A DNA stretch of 64,000 nucleotides. Origin: Lycorma delicatula. Its lineage: Eukaryota; Arthropoda; Insecta; Hemiptera; Fulgoridae. Shown here piece after piece: positions 50,996 through 61,185 of the stretch; within the stretch, counting starts at the first letter, position 1; each line of letters starts with the position of its first letter. The translations under genes and the position numbers were made by a program. The stretch lies in NCBI RefSeq assembly GCF_047948215.1, contig NC_134462.1:121108937-121172936 (forward strand), written 5' to 3'. The notes under the pieces were generated by a model. That model saw only the letters and a program-made list of their open reading frames with translations. It ran no database searches and was not told where the DNA came from.

Positions 50996-51679
50996 GTCTT
51001 ATATACTGCTGTTGTAATATAGTATATATTGCAGTATATACACATTAGTGTACAGCACCGCTATATCTTTAAGCATCTTTACTTCATCCTTTAGTCGACC
51101 TTTTTGTAATTTATGTTTTAAATTTTCACGTATAAGTTGATTGTTTTCGTCTCGTAATCTTTCTGCAATACTTTCAACTTCTCGCAACTTCAATCGCGAC
51201 TGAGCGTTATCGTTTTGATATGACTTAAAATCCTTAATGAAATACTCTTCTATTATATCGTAACATTTATCATAAAACTCTTTTGATAACCGCGAAGCAA
51301 TATCAAGTAATAATTTCTTATAACAATATGTACCGGCAATAATTTTAGTTATTTCATCATTATTGTTACCTTTAACATTATAAAAAGCGGAGGCTGGAAT
51401 TCCAGCTTTCGTTTTATTATTATAAAATTCAATTAATTTTTTTTTTTATTTTTTATTTTGTAACCGATTTCTAAATCTTTTCCTACCATCTTGACGTAAC
51501 TTTTTCGCGTTAAAAAACCCTGTGTTTGTATCTATAATTAGTTTAAAATCCCCAAATATACCGTACGAATAATGTATTTTATTTGTTCGTAACGTGCATC
51601 GATTAAACTGATCTTGTAGAATGTATTTATAAAAAGGGAAATCTTTCTTTCTTACTATATATAAACAAAAAATATGCAT
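50996..51679 (-). pseudogene. KilA-N/MSV199-type DNA-virus gene relic, copy 1
   Basis: The minus strand carries an N-terminal KilA-N-like DNA-binding segment (open frame 51446-51679) with 'YGIFGDFKLIIDTNTGFF', 'NAKKLRQDG' and 'RFRN'. After a frame change at an A/T homopolymer (about 51425-51450) comes a C-terminal MSV199-like block: 'GIPASAFYNVKG', 'IIAGTYCYKKLLLDIASRLS', 'EFYDKCYDIIEEYFIKDF', then a coiled-coil-like tail rich in Leu, Glu and Lys. Proteins with this pairing are known from large DNA viruses of insects (iridoviruses, entomopoxviruses, ascoviruses) and are thought to bind DNA. No transposon protein I know has this layout. The single frame break leaves most of the protein readable, so decay is modest. 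A second copy lies at 53590-54094. Confidence 0.75.
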
Positions 51680-51735
51680 ATATATTACATGAAATACCTA
51701 TATAATTTAAATATACTGAAAAATGAAAGTGTATA
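51655..51735 (+). repeat. left arm of a near-identical inverted repeat
   Basis: 51669-51735 matches the complement of 52817-52883 at 65 of 67 positions, and similarity continues about 15 bases further on the outer side. It overlaps the putative start of the KilA-N frame. Confidence 0.9.
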
Positions 51736-52014
51736 TACAAGATTGTGATTTTTTTGCACAAATTGTTATATGAAATATTTTGTTGCTTCGAATTCAATCT
51801 GTGGATCTCTGTTGTAGTTCTGTTCATATTGTGATGTATGCGACAAATATTTATTATCATTCCTCGTTTTATATGTACTATTTTATTGTATTTCAACTAT
51901 ATGTTAAAATAAATTATTTGCAAACTTTATCAATAGTTTAAAAACGATTTTATAATTTATTTATTATAACAGTAATTACATATTAAACTGTTTGCGTTTT
52001 TACGGATTGCAGAT

Positions 52015-52750
52015 ATTATAGAAAAATACGATGATTCTAAAAAGAATATATCTGAATATTTTACATTTTTATATTCAAAATTACACAAAACTGTAAACGT
52101 TGTTGATTATAAACTTAAAAGTAAAAATAAAATTTTAAATAGAAATTATATTGAACATATGGAAAAATTGTCGTAGTTAACTAAACGTAATTCGCGATAT
52201 AAAAACGCAGCGTCAAATATATTGCATAATGTTGCTTATGAAATAACGTATCAAAAAAAAAATTAGAAAACAAAAGAAATTTTTATGTTTAACGTAAATC
52301 AAAATTATTACACGTATGAAATGGTAATTGAATTTTATAAAAATTTAAAACCAAAAATAATTTTTTTTATAATAAATAATCTTTATATATTAGATTGCAA
52401 AACAATTACGAGTATAAACCCCCAGTGATATTTCATTATTTGCAAAGACAGCGATCAATATAGATACAATTGATATTTATTCGTCAAAATATCAATTATG
52501 TTTTCATATAAAACAAAATAATGATTTTAAATTGATCTTATAAAAAAAATCAAAATGATAACATTATTATTGTTTTCGATTTATTAGCGTTAAATCAAAT
52601 TCCTTTACATGAATATTCTTGGAATGAAAGACTTCAAGTATATCATAGATATCGTAAAAAATTACGTTTTCCGTACGACAGTATTACAGTAAAACGTATG
52701 TCATTATTATATGTGCAATTTAATCGTTTTTATTCAAATACCGTATAGTA
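52015..52750 (+). pseudogene. unidentified coding relic between inverted repeats
   Basis: The plus strand has two protein-like stretches: 52015-52170 (Lys/Asn/Tyr-rich, continuing after one stop to about 52252) and 52555-52748 (about 64 open codons with 'IIIVFDLLALN' and 'SWNERLQVYHRYRKKLRFPY'). The second faintly recalls the FDxLxxN element of nucleotidyltransferases such as DNA ligase or mRNA-capping enzymes, but this is not enough for an assignment. It lies exactly between the inverted repeat arms and next to the KilA-N gene, so I infer a common viral origin. Confidence 0.35.
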
Positions 52751-52816
52751 TAATTATATAAAACAAAAGGTTTATATAACGGTACTTTTTTATAATATAT
52801 AATATAATATATTTTT

Positions 52817-52897
52817 TATACACTTTAATTTTTCAGTATATTTAAATTATATAGTTATTTCATGTAATATATATGCATATTTTTTATTTATATATTA
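52817..52897 (-). repeat. right arm of the near-identical inverted repeat
   Basis: Inverted partner of 51655-51735, with only two mismatches in the 67-bp core. It contains TTTTTCAGTATATT (52829-52842), a motif found again at 54605-54618. Confidence 0.9.
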
Positions 52898-52899
52898 TA

Positions 52900-53434
52900 T
52901 AAATATTATATATGATATTTTATATATATATAGAAATGTGATCTCTAAAAGCACAGAAAATTCAAAATAATAGACACTAAAAAATTATGTTAGTTCAATT
53001 ACAAATAATTTGTAATGAAAAAACAAATAAATTTTTTTGAACACGGTATAACAATATCGATACCAGATACTTTATTTTTACAGATTCTAATTGCTATTAA
53101 TTAAACTGTACTTAAACATTTTAACATCGATCCGCCGAAAAATTGTACATATTTAGATATTAGATTTATACATATACATATTTAGCGATGTAAATTTCTA
53201 ACATAATCGCATAATTGCATCGTGATTGAAAAAATAAAATAAGATCTAGTTGAAATAACAAAAAATTATATTTTTTCTGCAACGACTTTTTTAAAAAGTT
53301 TTATTAAATAGGCACTCTTATTTTGCTTACTTGGTTCGAGTATTTTAGAACCGACATGAAAACACATCTAATATAGTAAGGTGAACAATTGTAATAATCA
53401 TATGGTATTGCTATTAACATTCACTACATATAAA
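52900..53434. other. AT-rich DNA inside the virus-like island
   Basis: TA-rich start (52880-52930), then sequence with no recognisable frame. It may contain more decayed viral coding sequence, but I cannot support any. Confidence 0.35.
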
Positions 53435-53585
53435 AGATAACATGCGACTTATGTAAACCAATTTTCACTTAACGTACAGGAACATTGTGTAGCCGAACGG
53501 ATTAAGCCGACAGACAGCCGCATGTCGTAGTTAATCGGTTCGAAACCTAGCCAGTTGTTATCTTTAATATATGCAAAATGTAGAT
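53435..53585 (+). repeat. tRNA-like direct repeat, copy 1
   Basis: 'gtgtagccgaacggattaag' resembles the A-box side of tRNA-Ser/Leu and 'atcggttcgaaacc' the B box. The unit with its flanks ('aattttcacttaacgta' before, 'ttaatatatgcaaaatgtag' after) recurs diverged at 55420-55600. It could be a SINE or a tRNA-associated attachment-like sequence. The acceptor stem does not pair properly, so it is not a working tRNA gene. Confidence 0.6.
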
Positions 53586-53589
53586 TGAA

Positions 53590-54094
53590 GTCCGAGGCTT
53601 TTTCATTATAAAATTCAATTAATTCTTTTGATTATTACGATACATCGCATTAAATTCTTTCCGCAATATTTTCAAGTTCTTTTAATTTCGTTTGTTACTG
53701 AGCATTACTATCTTTATATCCCTTAAAATCTTTGATGAAATAATCTTTTATAATTTTATTACGTCTAATATAAAAACTCGGAGCTATCCAAAAAGCGATT
53801 GCTCGTATTAAATCGGTACAAGCATAGGTTCCTCTTATTTCGCAATTACCACCGGTAAATTGAAACATTATTCCATCGGATGGGATTCCAACCGATGAGA
53901 TACATTGTAATAACTCTTGAGATTGTTTGTTTTGATGTCAATTTAAATCGTTTTGCACCATCGTGACATAACTTTGTAGCAGTGAAAAAACCCGTATTTG
54001 TGTCGAAAATTAGCTTGAAATCCCCGAAAATACCGTACGAATAGCAGCTGTCTTTTATTTGTTTGTAACATACATCGATTAGTATGCGGCGCAT
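53590..54094 (-). pseudogene. KilA-N/MSV199-type DNA-virus gene relic, copy 2
   Basis: A second, diverged copy of the gene at 50996-51679. The open frame from 54094 has 'YSYGIFGDFKLIFDTNTGFF', 'TATKLCHDGAKRFK' (the KilA-N core, better preserved than in copy 1 with ATKLC-DG). After frame changes come 'GTYACTDLIRAIAFWIAPSF', 'RRNKIIKDYFIKDFKGY' and 'LKELENIAERI'. Stops and frame changes make it non-functional. The two copies differ too much to be a recent duplicate; they look like paralogues of a viral multigene family, or two integrations. Confidence 0.75.
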
Positions 54095-54099
54095 GCGTA

Positions 54100-54840
54100 G
54101 AAAAACTTTAATTTACATTAAGTAGAGATCAAAGATCAATGCTATTGTAATATCTATCTAAACCGGTATATATGAAAAGCAACTAATTATTTTATTTAAA
54201 AAATGATTGACAGTTGCTGTGGTGAGTCCCCTGACGTCAAAGACAGTCTGTAGTGAGTTATAGTAAAATACATTTAATAACAAACTATGATTTTTGATGT
54301 AGAAGCTGTTGTTTGATCGACAAACTTTGCTGTATTTTGCGGTTTTATATGAAATTATTTTAATCTCACAAATCTGCAGGAACATGTACAGTAAAGAATC
54401 GTTAACTTGAAAAATGTTCCTTGCAAAAGAGTGTGAAATATGTGAATTTATTTGTAAAAGGCTGCAAAATATGCGACTTTACTCTCTAATCACCCCTAAA
54501 CCACGTGCTGCTCTCTGATTGGCTGGAAACGACCACACATTCAATCGCCAAATTTTTTAACGTTTTTTTTTGGGGGACGTCTCAAACCCGTGTTTGACTA
54601 TGTATTTTTCAGTATATTAACTCTTTCGCCATCACGGCAGTGTTAGATAATTTTTTTTTCATTCTTTAATGCGTGCAAAATATATTTTGAAGTTTTATTT
54701 AACGTATTGAATAAACCCGTGAAAGGAGACTTACATTCAACCGCCATTTTGACAAATGGAGATTGGTTAAATTGAGAGACAAAAAATAGGTGCGTACGTC
54801 GTTTAAAAATCGGGAACTATGAAAATTCAGCAGTTCCTCA
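54100..54840. other. non-coding part of the virus-like island
   Basis: No supported gene. 54640-54770 ('ttctttaatgcgtgcaaaat', 'gttttatttaacgtattgaa', 'aacccgtgaaa') is a third, shorter version of the sequence that follows the tRNA-like repeat at 55555-55660. The motif TTTTTCAGTATATT is at 54605-54618. Confidence 0.4.
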
Positions 54841-54849
54841 AACAAATTC

Positions 54850-55330
54850 TTTGATATGGAACGTGACAACATCGTCACAAGTAGATAAACCGCGATACGT
54901 TATTTTAGGTTTTCAAACCGATAGAAAATATAAAGCTACGAAAGACCCGTCGAAATTTGATTCGTGTAACGTGAAAAATGTTAAAAGTAATGATAAATTC
55001 AGATCGATATTCGTATGAAGATCTAAAAGGGAATCGTATAATGATATATAATATGTTTATAGCGTTTCAAAAATCATATAAAAATATTGACACGCCGTAC
55101 ACGTTTTCAAATTATAAAAATAGTATCCTTTATATCTGATTGATTGTTCGCGACAAAATGAATTTATAAAAATAGGTTGTATTGATTTGAAAACTAAAGT
55201 TGAAACCGAAGAGAATTTCAAGCCTAATACAATCGCTTATTGTTTATTTATACAAGAATATAGTTGCTTACTCACCGTTAACCGGTAATGTGATAAAACA
55301 ACCCAGCGTCGAAAAATTCGTATAAATGCC
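54850..55330 (+). pseudogene. unidentified protein relic, possibly viral structural
   Basis: Three plus-strand stretches in different frames form one plausible protein: 'DKPRYVILGFQTDRKYKATK' followed by 'FDSCNVKNVK' (about 54880-54980), 'NSDRYSYEDLKG' and 'MIYNMFIAFQKSYKNIDTPY' (about 54985-55110), then 'DCSRQNEFIKIG' and 'NTIAYCLFIQE' (about 55140-55260). I have the impression of a hypothetical protein family repeated in hemipteran and cnidarian genomes, perhaps a capsid-type protein of a DNA virus, but I cannot verify that. It is not a transposase or reverse transcriptase. Confidence 0.45.
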
Positions 55331-55419
55331 CTTTATACAGATAGGCGCGTTGTTAGATAATTTTTATTTATTTGCATTTACGTAATTTATTTTTTTCTAT
55401 TAAAGTATACATATATGAA

Positions 55420-55600
55420 ACCTCTTGCGTGCAACTTACGTAAAACAATTTTCATTCAACACATCATGTAGCTGGTGTAGCCGACTGTATTAGGACGTCA
55501 ATCGACCGTGTGCAGTAGCAAACAGGTTCGAAACTCGACCAGTTTTTTATCGTTCTTTAATGTATGCGAAATGTACATTGATGTTTTATTTAATGTATTG
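55420..55600 (+). repeat. tRNA-like direct repeat, copy 2
   Basis: 'gtgtagccgactgtattagg' and 'acaggttcgaaactcg' with the same flanks as 53435-53585 ('attttcattcaacacat' before, 'ttaatgtatgcgaaatgtac' after). The two copies lie about 2 kb apart in the same orientation and enclose KilA-N copy 2 and the 54.9-kb relic. Confidence 0.6.
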
Positions 55601-55699
55601 AAAAAATAACCCGTGAAAACAGACCCTCATATTCAATCGTCAAAAAAAAAAAACAAATGAACATTAAATTGTCAACAAAGAATAAGAGTATATTAGATA

Positions 55700-57144
55700 A
55701 TCAACAAGTAGTCGACAATAGCTTTCATTAAATTCACAATAAATACGCAATTTCGCATACGTTAAATAACACAAAAAATATTTTAAACAGTTAATTAAAA
55801 AACATACATAAAATAGTTAACAAAGAACCGACAATTAAAATGACTAATGAACCTGAGGTTTCTATACTACTGCCTATTTTTTTGTTTATAACTAATCCAA
55901 TATAATTTTATAAATTATTCTAACAAGCGTGGCGAAATTCAGGTGAGCCTGTAAGTAACAAATCGCTTTCATTACCGCAAGGAGCGATCGCTTGATGGAA
56001 CATCATTACTGTTGGAGAAAGTAACTATGATCTTATACTCTATTCGCTTTCAGTGTATCTTAAAAATTAGAATAGGTTCGTGTTTAAAAAGTAATCGTTC
56101 TTAATTGAAAATATTTATGACTTGAAAGAGAAATGTAACTGAAAAATCGTCGGTCCAATTGGCTAAAGACAAAGGGAAAAATAGCTTATTAGACATTTAA
56201 TACAATATATTTTTAGATTTTTTTTTCGTTTCACTAGGATATAAATTCGAGTTATTACAGTAGAATGAAACCGTACTAATTAAAATGGTTTTTCGTTAAA
56301 TTTTGGAAGAAAATTTTCAGTAATGGAATCAAATTTTATAGATTGATATGAAAAATAAAATTACCATCTTCGATTTTCTTTAATTTTTATTCCACTGCGA
56401 GTTATTAAGCTTCAAACTAATCGGCAGAGATAAAAATGACTAGTAATGATGTTTCAAAATTTTGGTCCTTATAAATAAATATTTTATTATAATCCGTATA
56501 TACGTAATACAGTACATTGTATAAATCGTGTCAGGAATTGGTAGGTATGCAAATTCACGGATAAAAAGATGGAAGTAAGATAAAACGGTAAAAGGTACAT
56601 AGTTAATTATAATGTAAAATAATAATAGCGGTTAAAGTCTACATTAATTATTTAAAATTTAAATGCTTGAAATGGTAGTAAATGTATGAAGATATTAAAT
56701 AAATATCAATTCAAAAAGTGTGATTTAATGGTTTTTTTTTTGATTAACTTTTTTATTTAATTAATTTAAATAAAAAATTTAGTAGCATTGTTTCAAAAAG
56801 AATTTATATTTATTTTAAATTGGAGGGAAGACCTTTGAAACTGGTAATTATTTTATCAAAAACAGCAAGGGAATCACGATAAAGTCGTTTCCCTTTAAAC
56901 TGAAGCATCGTAAAGTTATATGATAGGATAGTCTGATCGTTTTTTGTCCAACAGGTCTGCAGAGGACCACGCAAATATTTTAATTCCTTTGGTTCTGATA
57001 TTCCTCACGTCTCGTGAAAGAGGAAATTTTCTTCTTTTACAATGCTGTGTTTTTCGTTGTTTTGTCCAGCACATGCGCTGTCTTTTCTTTTTTGCATTCA
57101 CAAGAACCTGTATTGTGCAAATTTTTTTTATAATCTTTCATTTC
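55700..57144. other. AT-rich DNA, nothing classified
   Basis: No supported gene. 56920-57100 on the minus strand has protein-like phrases ('RDVRNIRTKGIKIFAWSSAD', 'KKRSDYPII') that I cannot assign to a family. Confidence 0.35.
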
Positions 57145-57146
57145 TA

Positions 57147-58469
57147 AAGGGTGTCCTATATAAAACGCAACCCAACCTGATATTGGAGGTATTGAAATAA
57201 TAAAAAGGCATGTGTAAATGTAATTTTTATTATTACCATCCATTACCTTACATTCATAGTAAATGTTGGAAGTGGCCGCCATCTTCTTGAATACAAGCTT
57301 CAATTTTTTTACAGCGTTTCTTGCAACTTTTTTCAAAGTTTGTGGCTGGATATTTAATACAGCTTGTTCAATATTGACTTAGAAATCGTTCAAGTGTTCG
57401 TGGTTTGTTGCTGTAGGCTTTTTCTTTGAGGTAACCCTGTAGAAAAAAATCCGCCGCAGTCAAATCTGGAGATCTTCGTGGCCACAAGCCTTGACCGATA
57501 ACACGATTACCAAAGAATTCCTCGACGAAATCAGAAGTTGAACCTGCGTAGTGCGATGTCGCATCGTCATGTTGTAGCCGGCAGTGTCTGTCTTCCTCTT
57601 CCAAGAGTGCGATGAATTGAAATAAAATATCCTGATGTCGTTCTGCATTAATGGTGTACTCGAAAAAAATAGGACCGATTATTTTCTTCCGCGATATCGC
57701 GCACCACACGCCCAACTTCTGCGGGTGTAATTGTTTTTCGTGATAAACGTGGGGATTTTCAGCGCTCCAAATGCTACTGTTTTGGCTGTTTAGTAGCCAT
57801 CCAAATGAAACCGTGCTTCATCTCTGAAAAATAACGAATCCATAACGTTAATTCTCTCACGCAGAAATCGACGGAACCGTTGACAATATTGTAGCCTTTT
57901 TTCTTTGTCGGGCTCAAGAAGTCGATGAACCGTTTGAATGCGATAAGGTCGTAATTGTAATTGTTTGGTCGCCCGATGAACAGTTGATTTAGACAAATTA
58001 ATTTCAGCAGATAAACGTCTGATCGATTTGTTTGGCGAGGCGAGTAATCGGTCTTTGATTTCAGCGACTGTATCTGTATTCAACACTGACGCAGATCTTT
58101 TGTGTTCTTGTTATTAACAGAACCGGTCTCTCTAAATTTTGCAACTAACCTTAATACTGATGTTTTGTTAAGAGCTGGTTTTTCTGGGTACGTATGGCGA
58201 AACAAATCTTGCACTGCAACTACTGATTTCGTACTGAAGTACGACTCGACAATGAAAACACGTTCATCTAGCGAAAACACCATCTTGTCTCTAGCAATAC
58301 ACTGAACGTTACGATTGCATTATTGTTACTATCAGTAGAGTTCTACATCGTCGCCGCGATGTTCTGATGTTGGACGAGTCCATTTCAGTAGCGAGTAAGG
58401 GAGTAAGCTTGACTTTTGAAATTTCATGGATAAGTGATTGATGGGTTGCGTTTTATATGGGACACCCTG
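57147..58469 (-). mobile_element. nearly complete 1.32-kb mariner-type transposon
   Basis: The element is 1,323 bp, bounded by TA at 57145-57146 and 58470-58471. Its 28-bp terminal inverted repeats (57147-57174 and 58442-58469) match at 26 of 28 positions. One transposase gene lies on the minus strand (58283 down to 57254) and occupies nearly all of the interior. Size, TA duplication and termini are all typical of the Tc1/mariner superfamily. It is inserted next to the RTE-like LINE relic at 58480-59970. Confidence 0.95.
57254..58283 (-). pseudogene. mariner-type transposase with few frameshifts
   Basis: Starts 'MVFSLDERVFIVESYF' at 58283 with a DUF4817-like helix-turn-helix ('KTSVLRLVAKFRETGSVNN'). 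The second DNA-binding block is 'SPNKSIRRLSAEINLSKSTV' with 'LRPYRIQTVHRLL'. Catalytic aspartates are in 'FFRDEARFHLDGY', 'LQHDDATSH' and 'RSPDLTAADFF', with 38 residues between the second and the last, so the third position is D, not E. The tail '...QEDGGHFQHLL' ends at the stop 57254-57256. Damage is limited: one shift near 58095, a one-base loss right after HLDGY (near 57790), and two more near 57370 and 57310. It must have been mobilised recently relative to other relics here. The unusual D-spacing may mark a subfamily distinct from classical DD34D mariners. Confidence 0.92.
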
Positions 58470-58479
58470 TATTTGCTTT

Positions 58480-59970
58480 ATGTAGGTCTTCCTTTACTTG
58501 TTTTATGTAAGGAACGGAGTTTTATACTTCCAAAATTTATCAAAAGGTTTTTGTTTAATCTATCTGAATCCATTCGAATCCCGCAGGATTTAGTCTTCTT
58601 TTTCGGATTGCGGTTCCTAAATCTTCAAAAGTCTTATTTTTTCTTTAATTTACAAAAAGGATCGCCAATTTTCTGATCGACTCCATATATTCTTTCATCG
58701 TATCGATAAGAGTTTCCCTGCCTGCATAATCGTAGGCTTTTTGAAAATCAACAAATTTTATAAACATCGGTTTTCATGTTAACATGTGGTTTTTAATGAT
58801 TAATTTCAAGCTTAAAATCTGTTCTGAACATGACCTACCCCCTTTTAAAGCCTTCTTGAAACTCGCCTAACTTTGGATCAATTTGAGATTCTAATCTGTT
58901 CAACGGTAGTTTAATTACTGATAAGAGGAAACTCCCTCTGTAATTATTCCTATCTTTTTTTAACATTAGTTTTGTGAAGAGGGCTGGATAATTGTACTTC
59001 TCAAATTTTCAGGGATTTTTTCTTTTTGCTAACTTTTTCCAAAACGTTCTACTGTTTTCGAAAGAAACTCTTCATCGGTTAATTATCACAATTCCACCGT
59101 TATTCCGTCCTCACCAGCTTTTTTATTATTTTTTAGAGATTCTGTAGTTTCTTTTATTTTTTCCAGATTTGGTTATACGGAATTTTCGTTTTATGGGGTT
59201 TTATAGCCACATTTAACTTACTTTTTGATGTTTTCGCAGTTAATTAAATTTAAAAAATATTTGCCAAGATTTCATAATTGTCTTTATGATTTGTTGGTAC
59301 AGATCCGTCTTTTCTTTTAACGCATCGGTTTGGTGGGTTGTAGTTTGTGATTTTACTTTTAAACACTTTGTAAATATTTCGAGTATTAATCTTTTTAAAA
59401 TCTTCATCTAATCTTTCACTTTGTTCTTTATGAAATTCCTTTCTTTCTTCTCTTAGAATTTTGTGCGTTGTTTTTCTTAGCTTCTTCAAAATTTGAAGGT
59501 AATTCTCTAATTTTTTAAAATTTAATTTCTTCCGTGCTAAGGTTTTTTTTCTATTGCCAATTCACATTTAAAATTTCACCATAACTTACCGATTTCCCCT
59601 GCAATCTCTATTAAACAATTTTGAATTTCTTTCCAGTTTTGGGGATTATTTGCTAGTATCTAATTCTAGAATTCTTTTTTATTCGTTTCTAGGATTTTGT
59701 AGTCGAATTTTGGGATTTTAAATTTAGCTTTACGTTGTAAAGCCGGATTAAAGTCCATTTTAATTTAATATAAATAGCAAGTGATCGTACGCTACGTTAA
59801 ATGATTTTCTAAGATTTACAATCTGAATTTTATTTATGTAACAAATGTTTAAAAAATCGTGATTTATAAGAAAGACCGAATAAACAGGATTTGAATTAAT
59901 CATTCTAGTACATCTTAAATTAATTAACGTAAACCTAAACCGAGTGTTAACTTCCGTTAAATCACGCATA
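58480..59970 (-). pseudogene. RTE-like LINE relic: endonuclease end and N-terminal reverse transcriptase
   Basis: On the minus strand the open frame 59760-59969 ends with 'NLRKSFNVAYDHLLFIL', matching the end of the apurinic-type endonuclease (the (S)DH-L element). Then come 'KAKFKIPKFDYKIL' (near 59720) and the open frame 59250-59489 with 'NTRNIYKVFKSKITNYNPP' and 'NRCVKRKDGSVPTNHKDNYE'. Reverse transcriptase follows in broken frames, with 'RGRSC/F..F.LEI' near 58840 and 'FIKFVDFQKAYD' (about 58770-58735), which holds the first catalytic aspartate box, then 'GRETLIDTMKEYME'. The catalytic FADD and the C-terminus are missing at this locus; the mariner element begins 10 bp below. Confidence 0.75.
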
Positions 59971-60654
59971 AATATGATTTTTACTGAAGGAATTGTAGAT
60001 GTGGGTTTTTTATTACTTAATTCATTAAAATAAACATTGTTTATAATTTATTCATCGCTACGTTTATGCTAATGAATAAAAAGCTGCCGTAACTTTCTTT
60101 TGTCGTATTCACTCTATATATTTATTACTTTTAGCCCATTTATAAATCAAAAATTTATAGGAACGAAATCTTTATTGAAAACGATAATTTATTATTCATA
60201 ATATTTAAACGATCGTGTTTTTACGTTTGTAATTTTTTTCTCCAAGTAAAAAACAAATCGTTTAAAATTGCGTAAAAGATAGTCTGCAATAATAAATAAT
60301 TCAAATATATCAGTTTAGATAATAAAATATCACGAAAATGTTAAAAAAATGAGAGATAAACTTGTTTCTTTAGAATAGACCAAAAGATTAATGAAATATC
60401 TAAACGTACTTATTTGAAGAACGGAACCCGAAGAAGAATGGACAAATGTTGAAAACTTTAGCAAGACGTTTTACTTAAGTATTTTTATTTATGCTCTTTT
60501 AAATTTTACTTCCTTATTTAAACGGGATCGGTACGTAGACGACATTAAATGGTAAATAAAATTTTCTTAAAGTTGTACAGTAACGTGATAAAATATAAAA
60601 GTAATTTTTAATTGTACGATGCTATACGACAGAGGTGGTACTGATCCACTGACA
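59971..60654. other. AT-rich DNA, nothing recognised
   Basis: No gene or repeat family identified. Confidence 0.5.
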
Positions 60655-60722
60655 TCTATGGTGGAACGGTAAGTGTTACAGCCTTCGCCTGGAATGTTTT
60701 TGATTTGAATTCCGATCGGCTA
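60655..60722 (+). mobile_element. SINE head type B fragment, diverged
   Basis: 'tctatggtggaacggtaagtg' and 'gatttgaattccgatcgg' keep the spacing of the A and B boxes seen in better copies. Confidence 0.5.
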
Positions 60723-60869
60723 ATATGTAAATTAAGGAAACCCTCGGCCACGATTTCAAGAAAAATATTTCATACGAAAATTTACTCCGTTTTTATATTA
60801 TGTTTTTAATAAAATTCAAAATTAATACATTGCGTTTAATTCCTCTGGACTTTATTCGTAATCGTTTTA

Positions 60870-61185
60870 CTAAGAATAAAATTCACTACAAGTTTTGTTT
60901 AAAACTATTACCCGTTTAACCGTTTAGTTTGATCTCCAATATTTTGTCTTTTACTCCAGATATCTCGAAAAATACTATGACCTATTTTTAAAAATTTGTC
61001 AGGTCAGCTGTCATGTAAAGCTACTGAATCTATCCCCTAATTTCGGTCCCAGGAATTACAGGTGGCTTAATTTTACCGAAGGTGCAGAAATCATGGCAAA
61101 ATCTTTTGCCACCCAACAACTCGCTAACGAACTTTTCCGAATGTACGTTCATTTGATATACTTTATTTTCATCGGTAGAACGTAT
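60870..61185. mobile_element. solo inverted-repeat arm of the long-arm mariner family
   Basis: 'ctacaagttttgtttaaaac', 'attacccgttta', 'ttttactccagatatctcg', 'ggtcccaggaat' and 'actcgctaacgaa' follow the same order as the right arms of 45475-47836 and 29354-30706. No partner arm lies within several kb, so it is a solo arm or a heavily deleted copy. Confidence 0.6.

Noticed and set aside
58102..58305. 67-codon plus-strand frame
   Set aside because: Antisense to the N-terminal part of the mariner transposase.
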